64,000 nt of DNA from Okapia johnstoni. Its lineage: Eukaryota; Chordata; Mammalia; Artiodactyla; Giraffidae. The notes under the pieces are model-generated. The model was not told where the DNA came from, ran no database searches, and worked only from the letters and a program-made list of their open reading frames with translations. The stretch covers positions 88,590,397 to 88,654,396 of the forward strand of contig CM044305.1 in the NCBI GenBank assembly GCA_024291935.2, read 5' to 3'. Below are positions 11,340-23,669 of this stretch, in pieces. The position numbers and the translations under genes were made by a program. Numbering within the stretch: position 1 is the stretch's first letter; each line of letters opens with the position of its first letter.

Positions 11340-12075
11340 ACATTTACTATCCAAGATTTCAAATCTCTAGTCTGTTGTATAATTGAGCTGAAATATAAAG
11401 TCGCAGAAAAACCTGCTGGGGATGGCACAGAAACAGGGCCAGGAGAAAATACATGTAGCACAGTCATGGACATGCACCCAGCTGACAGTTCTAACCCAGG
11501 CAACTGATCTAACATCCTTCGTCCAGGTTGGTTTCCAAGTCTTATGCAGACATGATCTATACTCATTTCTCCAGGCTGTTGACTTTCACTAAATTGAACT
11601 TTTAGATCAAGTGAAGAGAAAACAGCCTCTTCTAGTGAATGACAAAGAGAATCTGCCCTCTACTTTGGGAATGGAAAAATGTCCAAACATGAGTGCTTGC
11701 TGGCATTTCATGTGAACAAGCTCTCTTAGGCTGTCCCAATGTAAGGTCACTGATACTGGCAATTAGGGATTTCTGCTCCTCTTTGCTGACTCCAATTAGC
11801 ACTTCTCAATAAAGGAGTTTTCTTTTCTAAAAGTGGATGTATTCAGAGTCTGTATCACCTGAGTTTCTCATTAATGTTAACTTCAAGGAGATTTAAACCC
11901 AAACATGTATGGCCAGATGATGGAAACTCTCAGGCAAGATTTACTGCTAAATCTTGGTTAACTTTATAGGCACAGAATTCTTTTATCACTGTTCCTGAAA
12001 GACCACTCAAGTAAACTTCCTTTAGAGGACAAAGTTTGTATAAACTGGTTTTTTAAAAGCCACTAAACACAGTGT
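11340..12075. other. Unassigned intronic sequence
   Basis: About 700 bp with no coding frame or repeat family that I recognise. Confidence 0.5.
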
Positions 12076-12079
12076 CTGA

Positions 12080-12297
12080 GCTTCCCAGGTGGCACTAGTG
12101 GTAAAGAACCCACCTGTCAATGCAGGAGACATAAGAGACGCAGATTCAATCCTTGGGTCAGGAAGATCCCCTGGAAGAGGGCATGGCAACCCACTCCAGT
12201 ATTCTTGCCTGGAGAATCCCATGGACAGAGGAGCCTGGCAGGCTACAGTCCATGGAGTTGCAAAGAGCTGGACACAACTGAGCAACTAACACTTTAC
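12080..12297 (+). mobile_element. Bov-tA SINE
   Basis: Full-length tRNA-derived bovid SINE starting gcttcccaggtggcactag, with internal gatcccctggaagagggc, ending with gacacaactgagcaac and a short ACACTTT tail. Confidence 0.95.
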
Positions 12298-12299
12298 AC

Positions 12300-12984
12300 T
12301 TTACTAAAAGCAATATCTAAAACATTAGGTTCTACAAATCCTTATGACAGCAATACTGAACTGGGATGATATGAGAATAAACATGTGCTCCTTCTCCAAA
12401 AACATTATCTAAAAAGCGAAATGAAGACAAAATCCAGTCAGTTTGCTGTAATTTGCAACCCAAATAAGTCAACACTAAACTCCTTTATGAGAAAAAGTAA
12501 TTTGATATTCAATTAAGATATACTAAATCCCCAAATTTATCTGTAGTCAATAGGTATTTATTTAAAGCAAGGCTTTAACAAATGTTCCAGAAAAAATATA
12601 CACAAAATAGTTAATCACTTCAAGGTAACCAGTTTGTCAGGCTCTCCAGTATTCCAAGGATACTGCTGTTGTATTAAACATTTTAGAATGCTTTGCTTGG
12701 ATTGATTTCAAAGCCTGGGCTACATTCTTTTAAATAGTTTTGATGGAGGTAAATTTTGAAATTGTTTTATTGTGGATTTGATATTTCAAAATCATCAAAA
12801 ATTAACTAGACTCAAGGATGCTGTATAAAATGGATGGCTAGAAAGAACAAAGTGATTTTCTTAATTGGCTTATATTCTAAAAAAGGCTCTATTTTTTTTA
12901 AATCACTGGGTACATTGCTGGAACAGGTATAGAGCTTTGAAAGATGGGAGCTTTGAAGGACAATACTGACTACTGCAGTCTAAC
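12300..12984. other. Unassigned AT-rich intronic sequence
   Basis: AT-rich sequence with no recognised repeat family or exon. Confidence 0.5.
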
Positions 12985-15418
12985 AGCTGCAAAAATGATG
13001 CTGATTTTCCACCCCTCCCTGTATCCACACCCTTTATAACATGACTTAGAGATGGAGGTTCGTGACATTGTACAGGAGGCAGTGATCAAGACCATCTCCA
13101 AGAAAAAGAATGCAAAAAGGCAAAATGGTTGTCTGAGGAGGCCTTGCAAACAGCTATGAAAAGAAGAGAAGTGAAAGGCAAAGGAGAAAAGGAAATATAT
13201 ACACATTTGAATGCAGAGTTCCAAAGAATAACATGGAGAGATCAGTGCAAAGATATAGAGGAAAACAATAGAACAGAAAAGACTAGTGATCTCTCAAGAA
13301 AATGAGAGATACCAAGGGAACTTTTCATGCAAAGATGGGCACAATAAAGAATAGAAATGATATGGACCTAACAGAAGCAGAAGATATTAAGAGGTGGCAA
13401 CGATACACAGAAGAACTATACAAAAAAGATCTTCATGACCCAGATAATCACGATAGTGTGATCACTCACATAGAGCCAGACATCCTGGAATGTGAAGTCA
13501 AGTGGGCCTTAGGAAGCATCACTACGAACAAAGCTAGTGAAGGTGATAGAATTCCAGTTGAACTATTTCAAATTCTAAAAGATGAGGCTCAGCAAATTTG
13601 GAAAACTCAGCAGTGGCCACAGGACTGGAAAAGGTCAGTTTTCATTCCAATCCCAAAGAAAGGCAATGCCAAAGAATGCACAAACCACCGCACAATTGCA
13701 CTCATCTCACATGCTAGCAAAGTAATGCTCAAAATTCTCCAAGCCAGGCTTCAACAGTACGTGAACTTCCAGATGTTCAAGCTGGATTTAGAAAAGGCAG
13801 AGGAACCAGAGATCAAATTACCAACATCCATTAGATCATAGAAAAACAAGAGAGTTCCAGAAAAAACATCTACTTCTGCTTTATTGACTATGCCAAAGCC
13901 TTTGGCTGTGTGGATCACAACAAACTGGAAAATTCTTAAAGAGATGGGAATACCAGACCACCTGACCTGCCTCCTGAGAAATCTGTATGCAGGTCAAGAA
14001 GCAACAGTTAGAACTGGACATGGAACAACAGACTGGTTCCAAATTGGGAAAGGAGTAAGTCAAGTCTGTATATTGTCACCCTTTTTATTTAACTTATATG
14101 CAGAGCACATCATGAGAAATGCTGGACTGGATGAAACACAAACTGGAATCAAGATTGCTGGGAAAAATATCAATAACTTCAGATATGCAGATGACACCAC
14201 CCTTATGGCAGAAAGTGAAGAAGAACTAAAGAGCCTCTTGAGGAAAGTAAAAAAGGAGAGTGAAAAATTGGCTTAAAACTCAACATTCACAAAACTAAGA
14301 TCATGGCATCTGGTCCCATCATTTCACGGCAAATAGATGGAGAAAAAAAAAAATGGTAACAGTGAGAAACTTTACTTTTTTGGGCTCCAAAATCACTGCA
14401 GATTGTGATTGCAGCCATGAAACTAAAAGATGCTTGCTCCTTGGAAGGAAAGTAATGACCAACCTAGACAGATTATTAAAAAGCAGAGACATTACTTTGC
14501 CGTCAAAGGTCCATTTAGTCAAAGCTATGGTTTTTCCAGTGGTCATGTATGGATGTGAGAGTTGTGACTATAAAGAAAGCTGAGCACTATAAAGAAAGCT
14601 GAAGAATTGATGCTTTTGTACTGTGGTGTTGGAGAAGACTCTTGAGAGTCCCTTGAACAGCAAGGAGATCCAACCAGTCCATCCTAAAGGAGATCAGTCC
14701 TGAATGTTCATTGGAAGGACTGATGCTGAAGCTGAAACTCCAATACTTTGGCCACATGATGCAAAGAACTGACTCATTGGAAAAGACCCTGATGCTGGGA
14801 AAAACTGAAAGTGGGAGGCGAAGGGGACAACAGAGGATGAGATGGTTGGATGGCATCACTGACTCAATGGACATGAGTTTGAGTATACTCTGGGAGTTGG
14901 TGATGGACAAGGAGGCCTGGCGTGCTGCAATCCATGGGGTCTCAAAGAGTCGGACACGACTGAGCGACTGAACTGAACTGAGAGTTGTTGCTATCAAGAG
15001 ATAGAGTTTATTTTTCCCCAGCCTTTGAACGTGAGTTGGCCTGTTTTTCCCCCTAATAGAATGTGGCAGAAGTGTTCCAGTGCCAGCTCTCAGACGACGC
15101 ATCAAGTGGCCCTCACTCTCCTGGAACCCTGCCATAGCATGGTGGAGAATCCCGGGCTAGCCTGCTTGAGAAAGGCCGCATGGAGAAGAGCCCACTTGTG
15201 ATGGCTCATCAGCCATCCTAGACCAGCCAGCTCCCAGCCAACCCACCAACTGACGGCTCACATATGAGCAATCCCCATCAAGATTAACTGCAGCCATCAC
15301 AGATGAGCAGAACAGTCCTGAGAAACCACAGACTCGTTGAGAAATAAGAAATGGTTTTTGTTTAAACCACTAAGTTTTCGGATGGCTTATTATACAAAAA
15401 TAGCTAACGATACAAACA
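12985..15418 (+). mobile_element. MLT1-like LTR split by BovB copy 2
   Basis: The left part (12985-13049) reads gctgcaaaaatgatgctg and ataacatgacttagag. The right part (14983-15418) continues with gttgctatcaagag, ccctaatagaatgtggcag and ctagaccagccag, and ends with taaaccactaagttttcgg. Together they follow the order of an ERVL-MaLR (MLT1-type) LTR, an old mammalian non-coding repeat. BovB copy 2 sits between the halves. No internal retroviral gene is present. Confidence 0.75.
13050..14982 (+). mobile_element. BovB LINE copy 2, 5'-truncated
   Basis: Plus-strand BovB beginning at gttcgtgacattgtacagg (just after the endonuclease) and running to the 3' end gactgagcgactgaactgaa. The polymerase region keeps the recognisable [16 protein letters not shown] box near 14180-14225 and the C-terminal [17 protein letters not shown]. 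Frameshifts and stops split the frame. It is inserted into the MLT1-like LTR. Confidence 0.95.
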
Positions 15419-15551
15419 TCTAAATTTTAGTTAATTTCAAGATACATGATCACACTGAGTACTTTCTACGCAAATAACTAAAAAATTACAAAAGCCCACT
15501 CATGGGAGAGTTTGGGGAAGAAGGAAAAACTAGGCACCTTCATATCTTGCT

Positions 15552-15770
15552 GCTGTGCTGTTCTCAGTCATTCAGTCACGTCCAACTCTCTGTGACCCCA
15601 TGGACTGTAGCCCGCCAGGCTCCTGTGTCCATGGGGATTTTCCAGGCAAGAATACTGGAGTGGGTTGCCATGCCCTCCTCCAGGGGATCTTCCTGACCCA
15701 GGGACCGAACCCAGGTCTCCCACATTACAGGTTGATTCTTTACCATCTGAATCACCAGGGAAACCCAAGA
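15552..15770 (-). mobile_element. Bov-tA SINE
   Basis: Minus-strand copy: its 3' end lies at the left (ctcagtcattcagtcacgtcc) and its tRNA-like head at the right (gaatcaccagggaaaccc). Confidence 0.95.
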
Positions 15771-15885
15771 ATACTGGAATGGGTAGCCTATCCCTTTTCC
15801 AGGGGATCTTCTGGACCCAGGAATCAAATCAAGGTCTCCTGAATTGAAGGCAGATTCTTTACCAGCTGAGCTACCAGAATGAAAA
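15768..15885 (-). mobile_element. Partial second Bov-tA unit joined to the first
   Basis: A further minus-strand tRNA-like half (aagaatactggaatgggtag ... ctttaccagctgagctacc) directly abuts the preceding SINE, giving a dimer-like arrangement. Confidence 0.85.
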
Positions 15886-15999
15886 ATTAATTACATCTTT
15901 TTTTTAGAATAAGTTGGCAAAACAAACCAAGAACCATAAAAATTCTCATCCCCTTTGAACCAGGAACCTGCTCTAGGAACTCAACCTAAGGAAAGAATT

Positions 16000-16700
16000 A
16001 AAAATAAGAGAACATGTACAAAGCTGCTTATTGCAGTGTCATTTTAGATATGATTTTGTCAAAACTATGTATACACAGGAATGAAGTTCAGAAACTGAGT
16101 GATGAGTTTTTTGCAAAGTGGTTTTAATAAAATGTTTTGGTGATTTACACTGTTAACAGAGGCATTTTTAGTCACTCATTTAAAATCATGATTGATATAA
16201 ATGGATTGTATGTAAATTTTCTATTTTTCCTTCTACTTAAAATTAAACTCACAAAGACTAATAAAAATCAACTTCTTGATATTAAATGTATGCCTCATAT
16301 CCTTCACAAGGGCGATTTCCACTCAGTTTCTATATTTTAGCCAGATCTTTCTGCTTTCCTGAAGTATAATAAATGCTCTCCTAAAATTTGAAGGGAAATG
16401 TATCAGATGGTATTTTATAGTGCTTTATACCCACATTTTTTGACATTAAAAAAAAACTGGCTATCACTTCATTCTCACACAGACTCTAAAATAAGCAGTA
16501 AATTCTACAGCAGAGGTCACAAGTCAGATGACCACAGTGGCGAGCAAGATGGCCTCAGCAAGTAAAGAACGCCAAGCAGAGACCGAGGCTGGTGCCCCAT
16601 CTGAAGGCCCCAGTGAGGAAAGGAGGGCCTGGGGCGGCCACATCCTCCTAGTCATCCAGAGAGGCCAGAAACTTCTAAACAGGACACTTTCTCAACTCGA
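16000..16700. other. Unassigned intronic sequence
   Basis: AT-rich DNA followed by a short GC-richer segment (16530-16680). No exon borders or known repeats are seen. Confidence 0.4.
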
Positions 16701-16794
16701 AGCTTAAACGTGCCAATCCTTGAATCTAGTTAAAGCTGTACAAGGCCCTACCTTGTGCCTGAAAATAGGTTTTAAAAGGTTTGTGCCCTTTCTC

Positions 16795-16950
16795 CCCATA
16801 CAATCCCTGTTTTAATATGTTCAAAAGTAATCTGCCACTGAGTCCATGTATACCTATGGCCGATTTATGTTGATATATGACAAAAACCATCACAATATTG
16901 TAAAGCAACTATCCTCCAATTAAAATAAACTAATTTTTAAAAATAAAAAA
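16795..16950 (+). mobile_element. L1 3' end fragment
   Basis: Plus-strand L1 3' UTR end (tatgacaaaaaccatcacaa, cctccaattaaaataaac) with an A-rich tail near 16935-16950. Confidence 0.8.
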
Positions 16951-16964
16951 AGCAATCTGCTGCT

Positions 16965-17895
16965 CAACATCGCTAATTATTAGAGAAATGCAGATCAAAA
17001 CTACAATGAGGTATCATCTTACACCAGTCGGAATGGCCATCATCAAAAAGTCTACAAATAAATGCTGGAGAGACTATGGAGAAAAGGGAACCCTTCTACA
17101 CTGTACATGGGAATGTAAACTGCTGCAGCCACTATGGAGAGCAGTACTGAGGTTTCTTAAAAAACTAAAAATAGAGTTACTATATGATCCTCCAATCCCA
17201 CTCGTGGGCATATTTCCAGAAAAAACAAAAACTCTAATTCAAAAAGATACATGCACCCCAATGTTCATAGCAGAATTATTTACAATAGAAAAGACATGGA
17301 AGCAACTGAAGTGTCCATTAACAGCTGAATGGACAAAAAAAATTACATATATATATACAGATATATATAGACACACGCACACACATATATATATGGATGA
17401 CAATCTCTAAGTTCCATCCATGTTTCTGCAAATGGCATTATTTCATATGTGTTTTTTATGGCTTAGGAACACATATATATGAAATAATGCCTTCTGCAGC
17501 AACATGGATGGAACTAGAGTTTATCATACAAAATGAAGTAAATCAAAGACAAACATCATATGTTACCATTTATATGTGGAATCTAAAAAAGATGATACAA
17601 GTGAACTTATTTACAAAACAGAAACAGACTCAGACATAGAAAACAAACTTATGGTTACCAAAGGGGAAGGGTTGGGGATGGATAAATTAGGATTTGGGGA
17701 TTAACAGATACATAGTGCTCTATACAAAAGAGATAAACAACTAGGACCTACTGTACAGCATGGGGAACTATATTCAAAATCTTATAATAACCTATAATGG
17801 AAAAGAATCAGTTATATACATATATAACTGAATCACTTTGCTGCACACTTGAAACTAATACAATATTGCAAATCAAATATCCTTCAATTTAAAAG
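16965..17895 (+). mobile_element. L1 ORF2 end plus 3' UTR, with an internal inverted segment
   Basis: Begins with the L1 ORF2 C-terminal coding part (peptide [16 protein letters not shown], then [20 protein letters not shown]). It continues through 3' UTR sequence (acagaaacagactcagacat) to a tail near 17895. Between about 17402 and 17460 the sequence flips to the opposite strand, repeating in inverse the piece present at 17475-17515. Confidence 0.9.
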
Positions 17896-17963
17896 GAAGT
17901 CTACTTTAAATTACATATATTATTTAGTAGATATAGTTACACATTTTATGCATATTTATATTT

Positions 17964-18202
17964 ATTAATAAAAATGCATGCGTGCTTAGTTGCTCAGTTG
18001 TGTCTGACTTTTTTCTGACCCCATGGACTGTAGCCCACCAGGCTTCTCTGTCCATGGGATTCTCCAGGCAAGAATACTAGAGTGAGTTGCCATCCTCCTC
18101 CAGGGGATCTTTCTCACTCAGAGATTGAACCTGTGTCTCTTGCACTGGCAGGTGGATTCTTTACCACTGAGCCACCTGGGAAGTCCATTAATAAAAATGC
18201 AT
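17964..18202 (-). mobile_element. Bov-tA SINE with perfect 16-bp target-site duplication
   Basis: Minus-strand SINE at 17980-18186 flanked by identical attaataaaaatgcat at 17964-17979 and 18187-18202. Confidence 0.97.
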
Positions 18203-18284
18203 CTACTCAAATAGGCAAAATCACTGAGATCAAGTTATCAGGATATGATTTAAAATTGATTCTTTAGAACAACCTAATTTGCCT

Positions 18285-18871
18285 TCCAAAATCACTGCAG
18301 ATGGTGACTCAGCCATGAAATTAAAAGACGCTTACTCCTTGGAAGGAAAGCTATGATCAACCTGGACAGTATATTAAAAAGCAGAGACATTACTTTGTCA
18401 ACAAAGGTCATCTAGTCAAGGCTATGGTTTTTCCAGTGATCATGTATGGATGTGAGAGTTGGACTATAAAGAAAGCTGAGCACTGAAGAATTGATGCTTT
18501 TGAACTGTGGTGTTGGAGAAGACTCTTGAGAGTCCCTTGAACTGCAAGGAGATCCAACCAGTCCATCCTAAAGGAGATCAGTCCTGGGTGTTCATTGGAA
18601 GGACTGATGTTGAAGCTGAAACTGCAGTACTTTGGCCACCTGATGCAAAGAGCTGACTCATTGGAAAAGACCCTGATGCTGGGAAAGATTGAGGGCAGGA
18701 GGAGAAGGGGACGACAGAGGATGAGATGGTTGGATGGCATCCCCGACTCAATGGACATGAGTTTGAGTAAACTCCGGGAGTTGGTGATGGACAGAGAGGC
18801 CTGGCGTGCTGCAGTCCATGGGGTCACAAAGAGTCGGACACGACTTAGCGACTAAACTGAACTGAACTGAA
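18285..18871 (+). mobile_element. BovB LINE copy 3 (3' fragment)
   Basis: About 590 bp of the BovB 3' end, covering the polymerase C-terminal coding part ([20 protein letters not shown], then [17 protein letters not shown]). It ends in the tgaactgaactgaa tail. Confidence 0.96.
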
Positions 18872-18889
18872 TATGCCCTCTAAATACAT

Positions 18890-19240
18890 TTCTTAAAAAA
18901 CTGAGGTAAAGGGATTTATAACATTATATAAACTGTATGCATATAAATTATATGTCCACTACTGAGTACTCTACAGTGTGCTTTCCACCAGAAATTTAGT
19001 TTCCATTCAACACCATACAGTTGACCCCCTTTACCATTTCACCCTCTCCCCTGTACCTTTCCCTCTGGTAACCACTACTCTGTTCTCTATATCTATGTGT
19101 TTGCTTTGCTTGGTTTGCTAATTAATTTTAGGTTTTTGTTTGCTTGTTTTTTATATTCCACATGTGAGGGAGATCTTTTGGTATCTGTCTTTCTCTGACT
19201 TATTTTACACAGCATAATACTCTATACAAGAGATGAAATC
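18890..19240 (-). mobile_element. Old L1 fragment
   Basis: Minus-strand L1 3' region recognised by ctctggtaaccactactctg and ttctctgacttattttacac. Confidence 0.7.
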
Positions 19241-19244
19241 TTGT

Positions 19245-20470
19245 CATCTTTGACAGCACGGAAAGACCTTGAGAGTATTATGCTAAATTCCCTTTTAATA
19301 TGTCTATGCTTCAATTGATAGTAATGGTAGAATTCATGAACAATTTCCCCATCATTTTTACTAATCCCTGTCATATGCCTAATATAAACTGAGCCCTGCT
19401 GGCAAGGAATGCCATAAGTATGGCCTTCATCAATGATTCAAAAATTGAATTTTAATCAAGATTTTAAACTATTCCCATGCTCTAGTATGTTCTACCATGG
19501 CCTCCTAGCCCCCTCACACATACACATATCTCTCGTCTAGCCTTGTTATGAAAAGCAACACCACTGAGATCACTCATTCTTCAACGCCTTTGCAGAGGCA
19601 AATGAGAACTCCTCTAACCCTCAAAAATTAGAGTTATTCAATAATGTTTACACAGTGCACATTCCAGCAGTATCTTGTGTACACAGCTCTACCAAAGCAT
19701 TTCACTTAACCAGTTCTCAACGCCAGAACATTTCTAGCAGCATCTTAGAGAACCATGGCTGCTTTCTCTAGTCATGGGTCCACCCCATCTTCCTGCCTCT
19801 ATAGCTAGTAGCAAAGCTGACTGAATAGCAGCAGAATAAGAGACTAGAGAAAAGGAATCGGTTTTGAGATAGTCCCTAAAATGGTAGTTTGAATCTGCAG
19901 TGAAAAATCAATACATTCCATGGGGTCTGCAAGCAAAGTTCCTCCAATACCTTCTCTCATTTCAGAAGATACTAGAGGGAGGCCTCTGCTACACCTCAGG
20001 TGTTTTAGATCAGAACCATGACATTAAAAGAACCTGAGTCATGAGAAAAGTATGCCTCATTCATTTCCTCTCCCTTTTTCTCACTCGTAAATACTTGCTG
20101 TCAGAGTGCTAGCAAGGCCATTTGAATGAGGCACATTTTTTAAAAACAGTGAAAAAAATAAGGCCATCTGCACAACTCAATATCCTCTTTCAAAGTAGTC
20201 CTTTGCTGCCTTTTTTCTTTAGGCTTTTGAACCTTAAAATTAAGTCATTTTGAAAGCATTTAAGATGTATAAAGTTATATTGACGTATTCATTGTCAGCA
20301 GGGCAGCCAAATTGTATTTGGGTCAAATGAACCTAGTCAATTTCCAATTTCTCAACTAGAACAGAATTCCAGTAAGTCTTGACCAAATAGAGGAGTTCCC
20401 TGGTTTTTCAGTCAAGAGGTCATGGGTGAACGTTCAGGTGTTTTGATACATCATTAACCTGAACTACAAT
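19245..20470. other. Unassigned intronic sequence
   Basis: Roughly 1.2 kb of unique-looking DNA with no exon or repeat that I recognise. Confidence 0.4.
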
Positions 20471-20474
20471 TTTT

Positions 20475-20630
20475 TAAAATATTTGTTTATTGGGCTGTGC
20501 CAGGTCTTAGCTGTGACATGCAAACTCACTTGTGGCAGGTGGGATCTAGTTCCCTGATCAGGGGTCAAGCCCAGGCGCCCTACATTGGGAATGCAGAGTC
20601 TGTCACTGGACCACCAGGGAAGTCCCCTGA
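20475..20630 (-). mobile_element. CHR-type SINE
   Basis: Minus-strand tRNA-derived SINE: gggctgtgccaggtcttag at the left, ctggaccaccagggaagtcc at the right. Confidence 0.85.
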
Positions 20631-20639
20631 ACAACAATT

Positions 20640-21110
20640 TAAAAACTGAGGCTGACCATATGCTCTGATCTTAAAAATCTTTAAATCACGTCATTAAAAT
20701 GAGCAGCAAACAGTGTTGCAATAAGAGGAAGACAACCAATCTAGGATCCACCAAATGACTAAATTCTTAAATTAAGATGGTCCTAAACGGCTTATTGTGG
20801 CTCTGGGGGCTTTCAGGGCATAAAAGAAGTGACTTTTTGGAGACCCACAGCAATAACCAATTTGTGACCATGAAATACTGCAGTCCTACTGAGACAGAAT
20901 CTCTTCTACCACACAAAGAAAATCTGCTCTAAGGTACAGTTTAGTACAGGAAATTTTGATCTTGAAATGAAGAAAACTGGATTTGTGTTAACTCACCTCT
21001 TTGGGCAACTTAATTTCCTGTTTTTGTTTCCCTCTTTTAAAAGATCATATGAATGTTTCCTTTATGTGATAATGCTGGGGAAAGCAAAGTGTTTCTGAGA
21101 GTAATAAAAA
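20640..21110. other. Unassigned intronic sequence
   Basis: Nothing recognised. Confidence 0.4.
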
Positions 21111-21585
21111 TAAATTAACCCAATTACTCAGCCATAAAAAGAATGAGATACTGACATTTGTAGCAATGTAGACAGATCTAGAGAATACTATGTTTAGTGA
21201 AAGAAGTCAGACAAATACTAATACTGTATAATATCACTTATATGTGGAATCTAAAATATAATACAAATAAATATATATACAAAACAGAAACAGACTCAGA
21301 CATAGAAAATAAATTTATGATTACCAAAGTGGGGAAGGAGGTGGGGAGGGACAAATTTGAGGCATGGGATCAACAAACTACATAAAATAGATATGCAACA
21401 AGGATTTACCGTATAGCACAGGGAATTATACCTGATATCTTGTAATAACCTATAATGGAAGAGAATCTGCAAAAATACTGAATCACTATGTTATACACCT
21501 GAAACTAACACAATATAGTAAATCAACAATACTTCCATTTAAAAAATGTGTGTGTGTGTGCGCGCGCTCATTCACTAAATTAACC
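21111..21585 (+). mobile_element. L1 3' end with 10-bp target-site duplication and TG/CG tail
   Basis: A 455-bp 5'-truncated L1 (21121-21575) starts in the ORF2 end/3' UTR and finishes in an A-rich stretch followed by (TG)n(CG)n. Identical taaattaacc copies flank it at 21111-21120 and 21576-21585. Confidence 0.9.
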
Positions 21586-21589
21586 TAAA

Positions 21590-22915
21590 GAAAGGTTTGT
21601 GTTAGGCCTTTCAGTGCAAATACATCTATGCAACTCTGTTAGTATGAGAGTCAGTCCATGGTTTGCAAGGGAGGGAGCTATTATTTAAAATATGCACAGG
21701 GCAGTTGGAAGACCCATCTGACCAGTCTTTTGCTCTTTTGCCCACTTTTCCAACACCAACAACATTTTTGTTACAAAATCTCTCTCTCTAGACACTTTTG
21801 GCTAGGAATACCGCCTTAAACCTTGTATTAATTCACTATGAAGCTACTGAAGTAGACACATTGCTTTCTCTTCTTTACATTAGGGGGAAAAAAAAGCTAT
21901 CAGGGATTTAATGGAATGTGGTTGAGTATCTTCTGTACTTCTGCCTCACTCATTGAAGAGTCAGAGTATTATTTTTGAGAAATAATATTTGCATATCGTC
22001 AAGTCACCAGTGTTTTGCTTCTTGGGTTTTATCTTCACAGCCTGAAAATTACCAGCAAGATTCCTGCCCACAAGTCGCCACCTACAGGGAAAAAGCGACC
22101 TTCACATGGGACCATGCTTTGCACTCCTAAGCAGTCTGTCAGAGCCACGGTATTTCACAACCTTTTTAAAATCCCAAGGGAAACTTATTTGAATACACAT
22201 GCAAGAGAAGATACTTTCCAATACCTTCTGGCAAAAGTGTGATAAAGGGAGGAAAGACTGGAGAAGCCACAATTCATGTGAATTCTTCATGGTGAACCTC
22301 TGTGTCATGGCACCCTGATCACCAAACACTGCCAGGGAGAAAGGGGGACAAAGTCAAAAGAAGATGGGGTGGTCTGAAAAAACAGGACAACTGTATATTG
22401 ATGATTTTCAGCATGAACAGCGTGTGAGGTTTACACAGTTGTACTTATGGGCCTTCACAATCTGGGTTTGCACCTGTTGAATCACAATTCCAGAAGTGAC
22501 ATAGTCAACACATTTCTCACTTTTTGTGCCTATAGCAAATTCTATAGAGAGAGGAATTCTATATAAAGACAAATTCTATAGAAACTCTTTAGAGTTACTA
22601 TATATTTGGTTAGATAGTCCCCCTCCCTTGGGATCTGTGCTTTCTTTTTTCTTTTCCACAAGAGCGCCACTACTGCTCTGTACTACTAGTATGAGAACAA
22701 GCACCACTAATGGAAATCTTTGTACAAATCTTTTAAAAAACTGTTTCCTCGAAATATGTTCCCATGTCAAAGGCTAGGAAAACATTTGCATGGCTCATTA
22801 CATATTGTCAAGTTGTTCTCCTGAAAGATAAAGTCAATTTATCGTGCCAATGGCAGTATTAACATGCCCGATCTTCTTGCAGCCCTGCTCATGCTGGATC
22901 CTTATTGGTTTCTTT
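21590..22915. other. Unassigned intronic sequence
   Basis: About 1.3 kb without recognised repeats. Short open frames on both strands around 22100-22770 have no splice or homology support. Confidence 0.4.
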
Positions 22916-22916
22916 T

Positions 22917-23425
22917 TCACTTTTTATTTTATATTGGAGTTTAGTTGATTAACAATGTTGTGCTAGCTTCAGGAGCACAGCAAAGGGACCCAGTCACAAA
23001 TATACGTGTATTGAGTTGGCCAGAAGTTTGTTCAGGTTTTAGAAAAATCCAAATAAACTTTTTTGGCCAACCCAATATTTATTCTTTCTCAAATTCTTTT
23101 CCCACTTAGATTGTTATGTAACATTCAGTAGACTTCCCCATGCTATACAGTAGGTCCTTGTTGGTTACCCACTCTAAATAAAGCACTGTGTACATGTCAA
23201 TCTCAAACTCCCCAACGATTCATTAGCAGCAACATGGATGGACTAGAGATTGTCATACTGAGTGAAGTAAGTCAGACAGAAATACCATATAATATCGCTT
23301 ATATGTTGAAGCTAGAAGGGATGGTACAAATGAACTTATTTACAAAGCAGAAACAGACTCACAGACTGAGAATAAACTTGAGGTTGCCAAGGGAAAAAGG
23401 TGGAGGGGAGGGATGGTTGAATCCT
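22917..23425 (-). mobile_element. 5'-inverted (twin-primed) L1 copy carrying a MITE
   Basis: The 3' half of the L1 3' UTR is on the minus strand at 22917-23215 (tattttatattggagtttag at its 3' end). The preceding part of the same region, from gcaacatggatgg through cagaaacagactcacagact, is on the plus strand at 23224-23425. Adjacent halves in opposite orientation, without overlap of element sequence, fit 5' inversion by twin priming. A mariner-type MITE sits in the minus-strand half. Confidence 0.8.
23009..23077. mobile_element. Mariner-type MITE (65 bp) flanked by TA
   Basis: A palindromic element at 23011-23075 with terminal inverted repeats (ttgagttggccagaagtttg on one side, ttttggccaacccaa on the other). 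It is bounded by TA at 23009-23010 and 23076-23077, the expected Tc1/mariner target duplication. It is too short to encode transposase. Confidence 0.85.
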
Positions 23426-23669
23426 CATTGTCCTAATTTCCACTACCTTTGTTAGTTATTTGCCATACAATGCCAACTTAAAGTGGCTCTAATTTGCATT
23501 TAATTTTTCAATAGCCTGGAGCTCCAGCCAACCCTAACACTGATATTCAACCACCCATTCAATGTCTCCAAGCTAAATGTCCCATTTGCACCTCAACCTT
23601 AATTTTCCTCCCCCAAAACCTGCTCCCTACCTCAGACTACCCCCCACCCCCGTAACCCAGTGACTCTTA

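Noticed and set aside
12985..15418. Possible endogenous retrovirus with coding content
   Set aside because: Only LTR-type sequence is seen. The coding frames between the halves belong to the BovB LINE.
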